From assembly GCA_913031655.1 (NCBI GenBank), contig CAJWFY010000013.1:1-20019 (forward strand): DNA of 20,019 nucleotides, in the 5' to 3' direction. The notes beneath the pieces were generated by a model. It was not told where the DNA came from and did no database searches. It saw only the letters and a program-made list of their open reading frames with translations. Origin of the DNA: an uncultured Flavobacteriaceae bacterium (GTDB lineage: Bacteria; Bacteroidota; Bacteroidia; Flavobacteriales; Flavobacteriaceae). Both the position numbers and the translations under genes were made by a program. The stretch's first letter is position 1. The number at the start of each line of letters is the position of its first letter. Positions 1 through 6,227 of the stretch are shown here, piece after piece.

Positions 1-489
1 GATTTTAATAATATTATTAATGGTAATCCAACAACCTCAATTAACTTCACTCAAAACTATAGAGCAAGTCTTTCTACTAATTTCAGAGACAAACCTAATC
101 TTGAAATTGGATACAGCTATAACAAAAGGAAATATGATACAGGAAATGCGAAAAATTATTATTACACAGATTCACCCTATGCTAGATTAGATGCTTATTT
201 TGGAAAAGGATTCGTTTTTACTGCAGATTACACTTATAATTATTATAGAAATGAAGATGTTACGTTAAATGAATATAGATTTTTGAAAGCAGATCTGTCT
301 TACAACAAAGAAGGGTCTAAATGGGAATTTTCTCTTGGTGTTACCAACCTTTTTAATGACACTTCTGTTAATAGAGATAGTTTCAATCAGCTTTACAGTC
401 AAACAAGATCATATTTCATTCAGCCACGTTATACTGTTTTTAGGTTGAAATATGATTTAACTTCTTATGCAGGAGGAAGTGGAAAATGA
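1..489 (+). CDS. C-terminal part of a TonB-dependent-receptor-like outer membrane beta-barrel protein (5' truncated by window edge)
   Basis: The frame is open from base 1 to the TGA at 487-489, giving 162 residues with no start in the window, so the gene begins upstream. The translation consists of alternating polar/aromatic strands typical of an outer membrane barrel, for example the stretch around IGYSYNKRKYD, a strand ending in NYYRNED, and the GVTNLFNDTSVNRDS element. GVTNLFN is common near the C-terminus of TonB-dependent receptors (the 'NLFD/NLFN' strand). The last strand, RYTVFRLKYDL, is followed by a short tail SYAGGSGK, so the protein does not end on the aromatic residue usual for outer membrane barrels. 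The role would be energised uptake of a ligand across the outer membrane, but the plug domain and any ligand clues lie outside the window. The family call is fairly secure; the substrate is unknown. Confidence 0.75.
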   Translation, partial: DFNNIINGNPTTSINFTQNYRASLSTNFRDKPNLEIGYSYNKRKYDTGNAKNYYYTDSPYARLDAYFGKGFVFTADYTYNYYRNEDVTLNEYRFLKADLSYNKEGSKWEFSLGVTNLFNDTSVNRDSFNQLYSQTRSYFIQPRYTVFRLKYDLTSYAGGSGK

Positions 490-546
490 TAAAATATATA
501 GTTGATATATAACTTAATTTTTATTTTTTTTCCCTAAAAAGGAGTT

Positions 547-554
547 TAACTTTG
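547..554 (+). promoter_or_regulatory. Candidate Bacteroidota -7 box before the DUF6588-type gene
   Basis: TAACTTTG fits the Bacteroidota -7 consensus TAnnTTTG and lies 23 nt before the proposed TTG start at 578. The -33 position is only a T-tract, not a clear TTTG. A weak AT-only inverted repeat followed by Ts at about 494-530 lies between this box and the preceding stop codon. Confidence 0.35.
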
Positions 555-577
555 TTGTCTAATAAAAACTACTTTAA

Positions 578-1588
578 TTGAAATTTAACTCTGTATTATT
601 TTTTTTAATACTTCCTTTTCTTTGTTGGTCTCAATCAGGATTTGAGTCCATATTGTTGGCTGTAGAAAGTGACTCAAAGAAATTATTTCAAGGCTACATG
701 TCTCCTCTAATGAAAGGAGCTATTTATAGTTCTAATGCAGGTTGGTTTAACTCTGCTAAAGTTCACAAAAAGTTAGGAGTAGATTTAAGTTTAAGACTAA
801 ATGCTTCATTTGTTCCTGTATCCGATCAAGTCTTCTCAATTTCTAATTTAGAATACGTTACATCAAAAGCTGCTAACCTACCTACCATTATAGGAGATAG
901 TAGACAAGAAGATTTATTGATAACTATACCTTCAGATGGTATTTTGCCACAAATGAGTACAACTATCAAGGCACCTAAAGGAATAAAAAACAAATTACCC
1001 CTTGGAGCTGTTCCTGCTCCTGTTTTACAATTAGGAATAGGAATTCCATTTGATACTGAATTAATCATAAGGTATAGTCCCGAATATCACAGAAAAGGAA
1101 TAGACATGTCTTTAAAAGGGATTGGTATTAAGCATAATCTTCTGCAGTATTTCGGCCCTATTGACAGATTTCCGTTAAATGTTTCCGCTTTAGCTTCATT
1201 TTCTCAAATGAAAATAGATTATGATATTCAATCTTTTAGTTCTATAAATGGATCTGGACAGATAGCTCAATTTAATCTTAATAATTATAATTTATTATTA
1301 CTTGCCTCTTTAGATGTTTTAGTTGTTAATTTTTATGCTGGCATTGGTTTAAGTGGAGGAAATTCTTCATTCAAAATGTTAGGCAAATATGATTTGCAAT
1401 ATCAAACCGAATCGAATATTCCATTAACTAGATCTTTGAAAGATCCAATTGATATGAATTTTAATGTTTCAGGATATCAAACCACAGTAGGAGCAAAATT
1501 TAAATTTTTAATTTTTAGTGCTTTTGCTGATTTTACTTTTCAAGAATACAATACTCTATCTGTAGGTATTTCAGTAAATTTTAGATAA
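578..1588 (+). CDS. Secreted/outer membrane barrel-like protein, DUF6588 type
   Basis: The protein is 336 residues with a clear Sec signal peptide (residues 1 to about 19: basic MKF, hydrophobic core VLFFLILPFLCW, cleavage near SQ). The start codon is TTG at 578. The first in-frame ATGs are about 40 codons later and would delete the signal peptide, so TTG is the best start. The body has short alternating strands such as LQLGIGIPFDTELIIRYSP and IGIKHNLLQYFG, and it ends in GISVNFR, a strand-like terminus. I recognise the overall pattern as the DUF6588 group of Bacteroidota proteins, which has no established function to my knowledge. The location is probably outer membrane or periplasm. It sits 88 nt after the receptor gene and is probably transcribed separately. 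The DUF assignment is from memory of the pattern and should be treated as moderate. Confidence 0.75.
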   Translation: MKFNSVLFFLILPFLCWSQSGFESILLAVESDSKKLFQGYMSPLMKGAIYSSNAGWFNSAKVHKKLGVDLSLRLNASFVPVSDQVFSISNLEYVTSKAANLPTIIGDSRQEDLLITIPSDGILPQMSTTIKAPKGIKNKLPLGAVPAPVLQLGIGIPFDTELIIRYSPEYHRKGIDMSLKGIGIKHNLLQYFGPIDRFPLNVSALASFSQMKIDYDIQSFSSINGSGQIAQFNLNNYNLLLLASLDVLVVNFYAGIGLSGGNSSFKMLGKYDLQYQTESNIPLTRSLKDPIDMNFNVSGYQTTVGAKFKFLIFSAFADFTFQEYNTLSVGISVNFR

Positions 1589-1612
1589 TTTTTTTTTTGA
1601 TTTAAATATATA

Positions 1613-1620
1613 TATATTTG
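1613..1620 (+). promoter_or_regulatory. Candidate -7 box of the metY-metX transcript
   Basis: TATATTTG matches TAnnTTTG exactly and lies about 18 nt before the first riboswitch stem (1638), so a transcript starting near 1625 would carry the whole aptamer. Upstream there is only a T-run ending in TTTG at 1596-1599, with a 13-nt spacer that is shorter than usual. The surrounding TATATATA tract weakens the specificity of the match. Confidence 0.4.
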
Positions 1621-1634
1621 TGACATAATTTATT

Positions 1635-1700
1635 GACAGAGGAACGATTTGACTGATTGCAACCTCTCTAAAAAAGTGCTAAAGCAGATGCTTCACACCC
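1635..1700 (+). promoter_or_regulatory. SAM-II (SAM-alpha) riboswitch
   Basis: A short stem AGAGG (1638-1642) pairs perfectly with CCTCT (1663-1667). It encloses a loop containing GATTT (1646-1650) and ATTGCA (1656-1661), both hallmarks of the SAM-II aptamer. Downstream come the A-rich linker and TGCTAAA (1677-1683), the other conserved block. The 3' part adds a small hairpin, AAGC/GCTT (1682-1685 with 1690-1693), and a CACCC end. SAM-II is an H-type pseudoknot that binds S-adenosylmethionine and represses methionine genes, which fits metY and metX directly downstream. I did not resolve the pseudoknot base pairs by hand. A perfect 9-nt complement to the loop lies just downstream (1708-1716). 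Confidence 0.85.
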
Positions 1701-1707
1701 TTTTATA

Positions 1708-1716
1708 AGTCAAATC
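1708..1716 (+). promoter_or_regulatory. 9-nt element complementary to the riboswitch loop (possible expression platform)
   Basis: AGTCAAATC (1708-1716) is the exact reverse complement of GATTTGACT (1646-1654) inside the SAM-II loop. Pairing would engage the conserved GATTT and so should either compete with ligand binding or extend the pseudoknot. No U-run follows, so it is not an intrinsic terminator. It lies 41 nt before the metY ATG. The function is inferred. Confidence 0.5.
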
Positions 1717-1757
1717 ACTTCTAACTATAAATTTAATTATTAATTAAATATATAAAA

Positions 1758-3050
1758 ATGAGTGAACAAAAATTATCTACAAAAGCTTTACATGCCGGAC
1801 ATGATACAAGTTTAAGTCAAGGAACTAGAGCGGTTCCTATTTACCAATCAACAGCTTATGTTTTTAATGATTCAGATCATGCTGCAAATTTATTTGCTCT
1901 TGCGGAACCAGGTTATATTTACACAAGATTAAATAATCCTACAAATGATGTTTTAGAGCAAAGATTAGCAGCTATTGAGGGTGGGATTGCTTCTGTGGTG
2001 ACCGCATCTGGTACTGCTGCAATTTCCACAGCTTTATTAGTTTTGCTAAAATCAGGAGATCATATTGTAGCTTCTAGTAGTTTGTACGGCGGAACATTTA
2101 ATTTATTAAATGTAACCCTTCCAAGATTTGGTATTACCACTACTTTTGTAAATCCAGAAGATCCACAGAATTTTGCTGACGCGGTTCAAGAAAATACTAG
2201 AGTATTTTTTGCTGAATCTTTAGGAAATCCAAAATTAGATGTATTAGATTTAAAAGAAATATCTAATCATGCTAAGTCTTCAAATGTTCCGTTTATGGTT
2301 GACAATACCGTAGCATCTCCAGCATTATTAAATCCAATTGAGCATGGAGCAAATATTGTCATACATTCTTTAACTAAATATATTAATGGTAACGGAACTG
2401 CTTTAGGTGGAGCTATAATTGATGCTGGCACTTTTGATTGGTCATGTGGGAAATTTCCTGAATTTACTGAACCTTCACCTGGTTATCATGGACTAATATA
2501 TCATGATGTGATAGGGGCTGCAGCTTTTATTGCAAAAGTAAGAATAGAAGGTCTTCGAGATCTAGGGGGCGCTTTAAGTCCTTTTAATGCTTTCCAAATC
2601 ATCCAAGGTCTAGAGACTTTAGAAATTAGAATTAAAAAACATAGTGAAAATGCTCTTGAGTTAGCACATTGGCTAGAAAAGAGAACTGAAGTGGAATGGG
2701 TGAATTACCCAGGACTGAGTTCAAGTAAATATAAAAACTTAGCTGAAAAATATCTTCCAAAAGGACAAAGTGGAATTATTACTTTTGGAGTTAAAGGTGG
2801 TTATGAATCTGCTAAAATAGTTGCGGATAAAACAGCTATTTTTTCTTTACTAGCTAATATAGGAGATACTAAATCTTTAATTATTCATCCTGCTAGTACG
2901 ACACACCAACAACTCAGTCCAGAAGAACAAGTTTCTACTGGAGTTACATCTGACTTGATTAGACTTTCTGTTGGTCTTGAGGATATTGGAGATTTAAAAG
3001 AAGATCTAGAATTATCTTTTTCACATATTGCTTCAAAAATTTTAGCATAA
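1758..3050 (+). CDS. metY: O-acetylhomoserine sulfhydrylase (O-acetylhomoserine aminocarboxypropyltransferase)
   Basis: This cytoplasmic PLP enzyme makes homocysteine from O-acetylhomoserine and sulfide (or methionine from methanethiol) in direct-sulfhydrylation methionine synthesis. The 430 residues match the usual MetY length and exceed that of the related cystathionine gamma-synthases (about 390). Cys/Met-metabolism fold-I motifs are present: YTRLNNPT at 55-62, the ASGTAAI cofactor loop near 83-89, SSSLYGGT at 106-113, the VDNT aspartate motif at 181-184, and SLTKYINGNG at 204-213 with K207 as the Schiff-base lysine. The C-terminal IRLSVGLEDIGDL is typical. ATG at 1758 is the first codon of the conserved MetY N-terminus (ALHAGHD). 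It is the first gene after the SAM-II riboswitch, and metX follows after 9 nt, so it should be switched off when SAM is abundant. Confidence is high. Confidence 0.95.
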   Translation: MSEQKLSTKALHAGHDTSLSQGTRAVPIYQSTAYVFNDSDHAANLFALAEPGYIYTRLNNPTNDVLEQRLAAIEGGIASVVTASGTAAISTALLVLLKSGDHIVASSSLYGGTFNLLNVTLPRFGITTTFVNPEDPQNFADAVQENTRVFFAESLGNPKLDVLDLKEISNHAKSSNVPFMVDNTVASPALLNPIEHGANIVIHSLTKYINGNGTALGGAIIDAGTFDWSCGKFPEFTEPSPGYHGLIYHDVIGAAAFIAKVRIEGLRDLGGALSPFNAFQIIQGLETLEIRIKKHSENALELAHWLEKRTEVEWVNYPGLSSSKYKNLAEKYLPKGQSGIITFGVKGGYESAKIVADKTAIFSLLANIGDTKSLIIHPASTTHQQLSPEEQVSTGVTSDLIRLSVGLEDIGDLKEDLELSFSHIASKILA

Positions 3051-3059
3051 ATCATCTAT

Positions 3060-4061
3060 ATGGCAGATTTAAATAGACTTAGTATTTTAAATTACGTATC
3101 ATCTAATGGAACAAACTTTGATATTGAACTTAGTTATCAAACTTTCGGATTACCAATTGGAGATGCACCTATTGTATTGGTTAATCATGCTTTAACTGGA
3201 AACTCAAATGTAATTGGAAAAAATGGTTGGTGGAATCCTATAATTGGAAAAGAAAAATTAATTGACACAGACAAATATTCGATTCTATCCTTTAATTTTC
3301 CGGGAAATGGATTTGATGGTAATTTAATTGAGAATTATAAGGACTTAATTTTAAGAGATATTGCAAAATTATTTTTAATTGGTTTACATAAGCTTGAGAT
3401 AGACTCATTGTTTGCTATAATTGGGGGTTCTATCGGAGGGGGCTTGGTGTGGGAAATGGCTGCCTTAGCTCCTAATTTGGCTCAAAATTTTATTCCAATT
3501 GCTTGTGATTGGAAATCTACAGATTGGCTTTTGGCTAATACTAGATTACAGAATCAAATATTAAATAATTCATCAAGCCCTATTCATGACGCTAGAATTC
3601 ATGCAATGTTATGCTATAGATCACCAAAATCTTTTGATTTAAAATTTAACAGATCAAAAAATGAGGTTTTAAATGTTTTTAATGTTGAAAGTTGGCTTAT
3701 TCATCATGGAGAAAAACTTCAAAAAAGATTTCAATTATCTGCTTATAAATTAATGAACCATTTGCTGTCTACAATTGATATCACAAGAGGAAATCAAGTG
3801 GATTTTTCTGATTTAGTCTCAAGAATTAAAGGAAATATATATATTGTTTCGGTTGACTCGGATTTATTTTTCACAGACTATCAAAACAGAAATACTTTTT
3901 ATAAAGTTTGTAGAGTTAAAGACAATGTTTTTTATAGACCTATTAAATCTATTCATGGACATGATGCTTTTTTAATTGAATTTGATCAGTTAAAGAATCT
4001 GTTGTCCGAAATTTTCATAAAAGATAAGTCTTCATTACTAAGAACTCTTCAAAAAGTTTAA
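3060..4061 (+). CDS. metX: Homoserine O-acetyltransferase family protein (MetX-like alpha/beta hydrolase fold)
   Basis: MetX acylates L-homoserine from acetyl-CoA, producing the substrate of the MetY enzyme encoded 9 nt upstream. The 333-residue protein has the family landmarks: NHALTGNS at 42-49, GFDG at 84-87, the nucleophile elbow IGGSIGGG at 121-128 with S124, a late aspartate in VDSDLF (D268), and GHDAFL at 300-305 with the catalytic H301. It is somewhat shorter than typical MetX (about 350-380), and the elbow reads GGSIGGG rather than the usual GGSMGGM. Acyl-donor specificity (acetyl versus succinyl) cannot be settled from sequence alone, but the paired acetylhomoserine sulfhydrylase argues for acetyl. 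It is co-transcribed with metY under the SAM-II riboswitch. No intrinsic terminator is evident directly after it; the next hairpin, at 4213, belongs to the downstream leader. Confidence 0.88.
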   Translation: MADLNRLSILNYVSSNGTNFDIELSYQTFGLPIGDAPIVLVNHALTGNSNVIGKNGWWNPIIGKEKLIDTDKYSILSFNFPGNGFDGNLIENYKDLILRDIAKLFLIGLHKLEIDSLFAIIGGSIGGGLVWEMAALAPNLAQNFIPIACDWKSTDWLLANTRLQNQILNNSSSPIHDARIHAMLCYRSPKSFDLKFNRSKNEVLNVFNVESWLIHHGEKLQKRFQLSAYKLMNHLLSTIDITRGNQVDFSDLVSRIKGNIYIVSVDSDLFFTDYQNRNTFYKVCRVKDNVFYRPIKSIHGHDAFLIEFDQLKNLLSEIFIKDKSSLLRTLQKV

Positions 4062-4067
4062 TTGCTT

Positions 4068-4098
4068 TTTGTTTATTCAATAACTAATACTACTTTTA
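4068..4098 (+). promoter_or_regulatory. Candidate promoter of the aromatic leader/operon
   Basis: TTTG at 4068-4071 is followed by exactly 19 nt and then TACTTTTA at 4091-4098. This fits the Bacteroidota -33/-7 arrangement (TTTG, about 19 nt, TAnnTTTG) with one mismatch, the last G being A. Transcription would begin near 4103, only about 10 nt before the leader-peptide ATG at 4112. It lies right after the metX stop codon, separating the two units. Confidence 0.5.
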
Positions 4099-4111
4099 CG
4101 TTTTAAACTAA

Positions 4112-4192
4112 ATGGCTAATTTATCTTATTATCGACAAAATTTTTATTTCTTCTTCTATTTTGAAGCTGAAAAAGGACTTTCGTTTATATAA
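4112..4192 (+). CDS. Phe/Tyr-rich leader peptide of the aromatic operon attenuator
   Basis: This is a 26-codon ORF, ATG 4112-4114 to TAA 4190-4192. Ten of the 26 residues are Phe or Tyr, and residues 11-17 (bases 4142-4162) read FYFFFYF without interruption; two more Tyr are at 6-7 and one Phe is at 25. The composition is that of an amino acid biosynthesis leader peptide (like PheL), whose synthesis stalls when charged tRNA-Phe or tRNA-Tyr is scarce. It ends 20 nt before the terminator A-run at 4213. Its codons 21-26 form the 5' arm of an antiterminator. The genes immediately downstream make phenylalanine and tyrosine, exactly the residues counted. The peptide is unlikely to have a function of its own. 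The call rests on composition, position and RNA structure; translation has not been shown. Confidence 0.85.
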   Translation: MANLSYYRQNFYFFFYFEAEKGLSFI

Positions 4193-4224
4193 GATATTTT
4201 TAAAAAATATATAAAAAAGGTCCT
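4174..4224 (+). promoter_or_regulatory. Antiterminator hairpin of the aromatic attenuator
   Basis: The 5' arm 4174-4191 pairs with the 3' arm 4208-4224. AGGAC pairs with GTCCT, a T-G wobble and two T-A pairs follow, then a small internal loop (CG opposite one base), then TTTATATA (4184-4191) pairs perfectly with TATATAAA (4208-4215). This gives about 16 pairs around a 16-nt apical loop. The 3' arm contains the start of the terminator stem (4218-4224), so the two structures exclude each other. The 5' arm starts 12 nt after the last codon of the FYFFFYF run: free if a ribosome stalls there, covered if the ribosome reaches the stop at 4190. Confidence 0.75.
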
Positions 4225-4249
4225 GATTTTATCAGGACCTTTTTTTTTT
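4213..4249 (+). terminator. Intrinsic terminator (attenuator) in front of pheA
   Basis: AGGTCCTGAT (4218-4227) pairs perfectly with ATCAGGACCT (4231-4240) across a 3-nt TTT loop, followed by a run of ten Ts (4240-4249). An A-run at 4213-4218 can extend the stem into the T-run. It is the strongest hairpin seen in the window, yet it lies only 8 nt before the pheA ATG. That is the wrong place for simply ending metX, but the right place for an attenuator. Formation should abort transcription of the downstream operon. Confidence 0.92.
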
Positions 4250-4257
4250 AATAAATT

Positions 4258-5079
4258 ATGAACAAAGTAGCAATTCAGGGGATAAAAGGATCTTACCACC
4301 ATAAAGTGGCTGTAGAGTATTTTGGTAGTTCTGTTAAGATTAAAGAATTTTTATCTTTTGATGAAGTTGCGAATTCTATTGTTAATGATTCTTGTGAACT
4401 AGGGGTTATGGCTATTGAAAATTCAATTGCTGGCTCCATAATATCAAATTATGCATTAATTGATAGTTTAGATTTAAAAATTGTCGGTGAATATTTTATC
4501 AATATAAATCACCAGTTAATGGCTTTACCCGGTTCTAATATAGAAGATTTAGAGATAGTTTCTTCTCACCCGATGGCTTTGTTACAGTGCAAAAGTTTTT
4601 TTAAAAGCTATCCGAAAATAACTTTAAATGAAGACAAAGACACAGCTGAAGTTGCTAAGAGAATATCTGAAAACAACATTATAAATACAGGCGCAATTGC
4701 AAGTGTTCAAGCTTCTAAACTTTATGGTTTGGAGATTCTTTCAAAAGACATTCAAACAATTAAAAACAATGAGACCAGATTTGTTGTTGTTTCAAAGAAT
4801 CCACTATCAAATGATTTAGCTTTAAATAAAGCATCTATTAAATTTTCTTTAGGTCATGAAACAGGAAGTTTGGCTTCAGTGCTGAACATATTAGCAGATT
4901 TCGAATTAAACTTAACCAAAATACAATCTTTACCTATAATTGAAATTCCATGGAAATATTCTTTCTTTATAGATGTTACTTTCAAAAAAGTTAGTGATTT
5001 AAATAATTCCTTGAAACATATTAATAAGAAAGCAGAATCGATTAAGGTCTTAGGAGTTTATAAAAATAAAATGAAATGA
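4258..5079 (+). CDS. pheA: Prephenate dehydratase with ACT domain
   Basis: The enzyme converts prephenate to phenylpyruvate, the committed step to phenylalanine, in the cytoplasm. Of the 273 residues, 1 to about 180 form the dehydratase domain with IENSIAG (53-59), SSHPMALLQC (102-111), DTAEVAK (128-134) and the catalytic TRF motif (173-175, in NNETRFVVV). Residues from about 192 onward form the ACT domain. The phenylalanine-binding motifs are modified: GSLA at 203-206 where GALV-like is usual, and QSLP at 223-226 where ESRP is usual, so feedback sensitivity may differ. It is monofunctional; chorismate mutase is fused to DAHP synthase three genes downstream. The ATG at 4258 comes 8 nt after the attenuator T-run. 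The 3' end overlaps the next start (ATGA), implying coupled translation. Identity is secure. Confidence 0.95.
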   Translation: MNKVAIQGIKGSYHHKVAVEYFGSSVKIKEFLSFDEVANSIVNDSCELGVMAIENSIAGSIISNYALIDSLDLKIVGEYFININHQLMALPGSNIEDLEIVSSHPMALLQCKSFFKSYPKITLNEDKDTAEVAKRISENNIINTGAIASVQASKLYGLEILSKDIQTIKNNETRFVVVSKNPLSNDLALNKASIKFSLGHETGSLASVLNILADFELNLTKIQSLPIIEIPWKYSFFIDVTFKKVSDLNNSLKHINKKAESIKVLGVYKNKMK

Positions 5080-6227
5080 TAGAACAGGCAAATAGGCTAA
5101 AGGCTGTTGAAGAATATTATTTTTCAAAAAAACTTAGAGAAGTCTCAGATTTAATTAAATCAGGAGAAAATATTATTAATATGGGAATAGGCAGTCCAGA
5201 TTTATTTCCTTCAAAAGAAGTGATTGAAGCTTTGTCTGTGAGTTTAAATGACCAGTTTGCTCATAAATACCAAAGTTATCAAGGGCTTATAGAGCTTCGT
5301 GAAGCTATTTCAGATTTTTATTTAAAATTTTTTAAAGTCAGCTGTAACCCTGACAATGAAGTTTTACCTTTAATGGGCTCTAAAGAAGGTATCATGCATA
5401 TTTCTTTAGCTTTTTTAAATCCTGGAGACGAAGTTTTAATTCCAAACCCTGGTTACCCCACTTATTTGTCAGTAACTAAGCTTGTTGAAGCAAAACCTAT
5501 ATTTTATAATTTATCAAAAAAAAATAATTGGTTTCCTGATTTAGAAATTTTAGAAAATCAAGATCTTTCAAAAGTAAAAATTATGTGGGTAAATTACCCT
5601 CATATGCCAACAGGCGCTTCGGCTAGTTTAAAACAATTTGAGGAATTAGTTTTATTTGCTAAAAAACATAAAATATTACTAATTAATGACAACCCATATA
5701 GCTTTATTTTAAATAATGACTTTGTTAGTCTGCTTTCAGTCAAGAATTCCTTGGGATTTGCAATGGAGTTAAATTCACTAAGTAAGTCTTTTAACTTATC
5801 AGGGTGGAGAGTAGGAATGTTAATTGGTTCAAAAGATAATATTTCTAAAGTTTTAAAAGTTAAAAGTAATATGGATTCAGGAATGTTTTATGGAATTCAA
5901 AAAGGAGCGATAAAGGCGTTAAGCTTAAAGGAATCTTGGTTTGAATCAATTAATCTTATTTACAATAAAAGAAGAAAATTGATTTGGGAGTTGGCCGCTC
6001 TTTTAGGTTGTGAATTTGATAAAGAGTCAAAAGGTTTATTTATTTGGGCAAAACTTCCTTCAAAAATTAAAAGTTCTGAAAATTTTATTGATCAAATTTT
6101 AAAAGATAAAAAGATTTTTATAGCTCCTGGAACAATTTTCGGGTCTAATGGCGAGGGTTACATAAGGTTTTCTTTATGCATAGAAGAAAGTAAAATTATT
6201 GAAGCAATTAAAAGGTTAAAAAAATGA
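5076..6227 (+). CDS. PLP-dependent class I/II aminotransferase, probable aromatic amino acid aminotransferase
   Basis: This is a fold-I aminotransferase of 383 residues. Visible motifs are MGIGSPDLFP (36-45) at the N-terminus, GSKEGI at 101-106, NPGYPTY at 124-130, NYPHMPTGA (173-181, matching the usual NPxNPTG block), NDNPYSF (204-210, cofactor-binding Asp and Tyr), and SLSKSFNLSGWRVG (234-247) with K237 as the PLP lysine. It sits between pheA and tyrA and overlaps both by 4 nt (ATGA). It therefore most likely transaminates phenylpyruvate and 4-hydroxyphenylpyruvate to Phe and Tyr. Sequence alone does not exclude other substrates; relatives are often annotated as aspartate or LL-diaminopimelate aminotransferases, so no gene symbol is given. 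The aminotransferase family is certain; the substrate is inferred from the operon. Confidence 0.9.
   Translation: MIEQANRLKAVEEYYFSKKLREVSDLIKSGENIINMGIGSPDLFPSKEVIEALSVSLNDQFAHKYQSYQGLIELREAISDFYLKFFKVSCNPDNEVLPLMGSKEGIMHISLAFLNPGDEVLIPNPGYPTYLSVTKLVEAKPIFYNLSKKNNWFPDLEILENQDLSKVKIMWVNYPHMPTGASASLKQFEELVLFAKKHKILLINDNPYSFILNNDFVSLLSVKNSLGFAMELNSLSKSFNLSGWRVGMLIGSKDNISKVLKVKSNMDSGMFYGIQKGAIKALSLKESWFESINLIYNKRRKLIWELAALLGCEFDKESKGLFIWAKLPSKIKSSENFIDQILKDKKIFIAPGTIFGSNGEGYIRFSLCIEESKIIEAIKRLKK

Noticed and set aside
494..530. ATATAT inverted repeat followed by a T-rich stretch after the receptor stop codon
   Set aside because: The stem is only A-T pairs and short; too weak to call an intrinsic terminator.
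826..1068. 80-codon minus-strand open frame inside the DUF6588-type gene
   Set aside because: No recognisable motif and fully antisense to a gene with a clear signal peptide and strand pattern.
1604..1617. TATATATA tract before metY as a microsatellite
   Set aside because: Short and typical of AT-rich promoter DNA; used only as context for the -7 box.
4194..4210. Perfect AT inverted repeat ATATTTTT/AAAAATAT in the attenuator loop
   Set aside because: It has a one-base loop and only AT pairs, and it lies mostly in the apical loop of the stronger antiterminator; treated as part of that loop.
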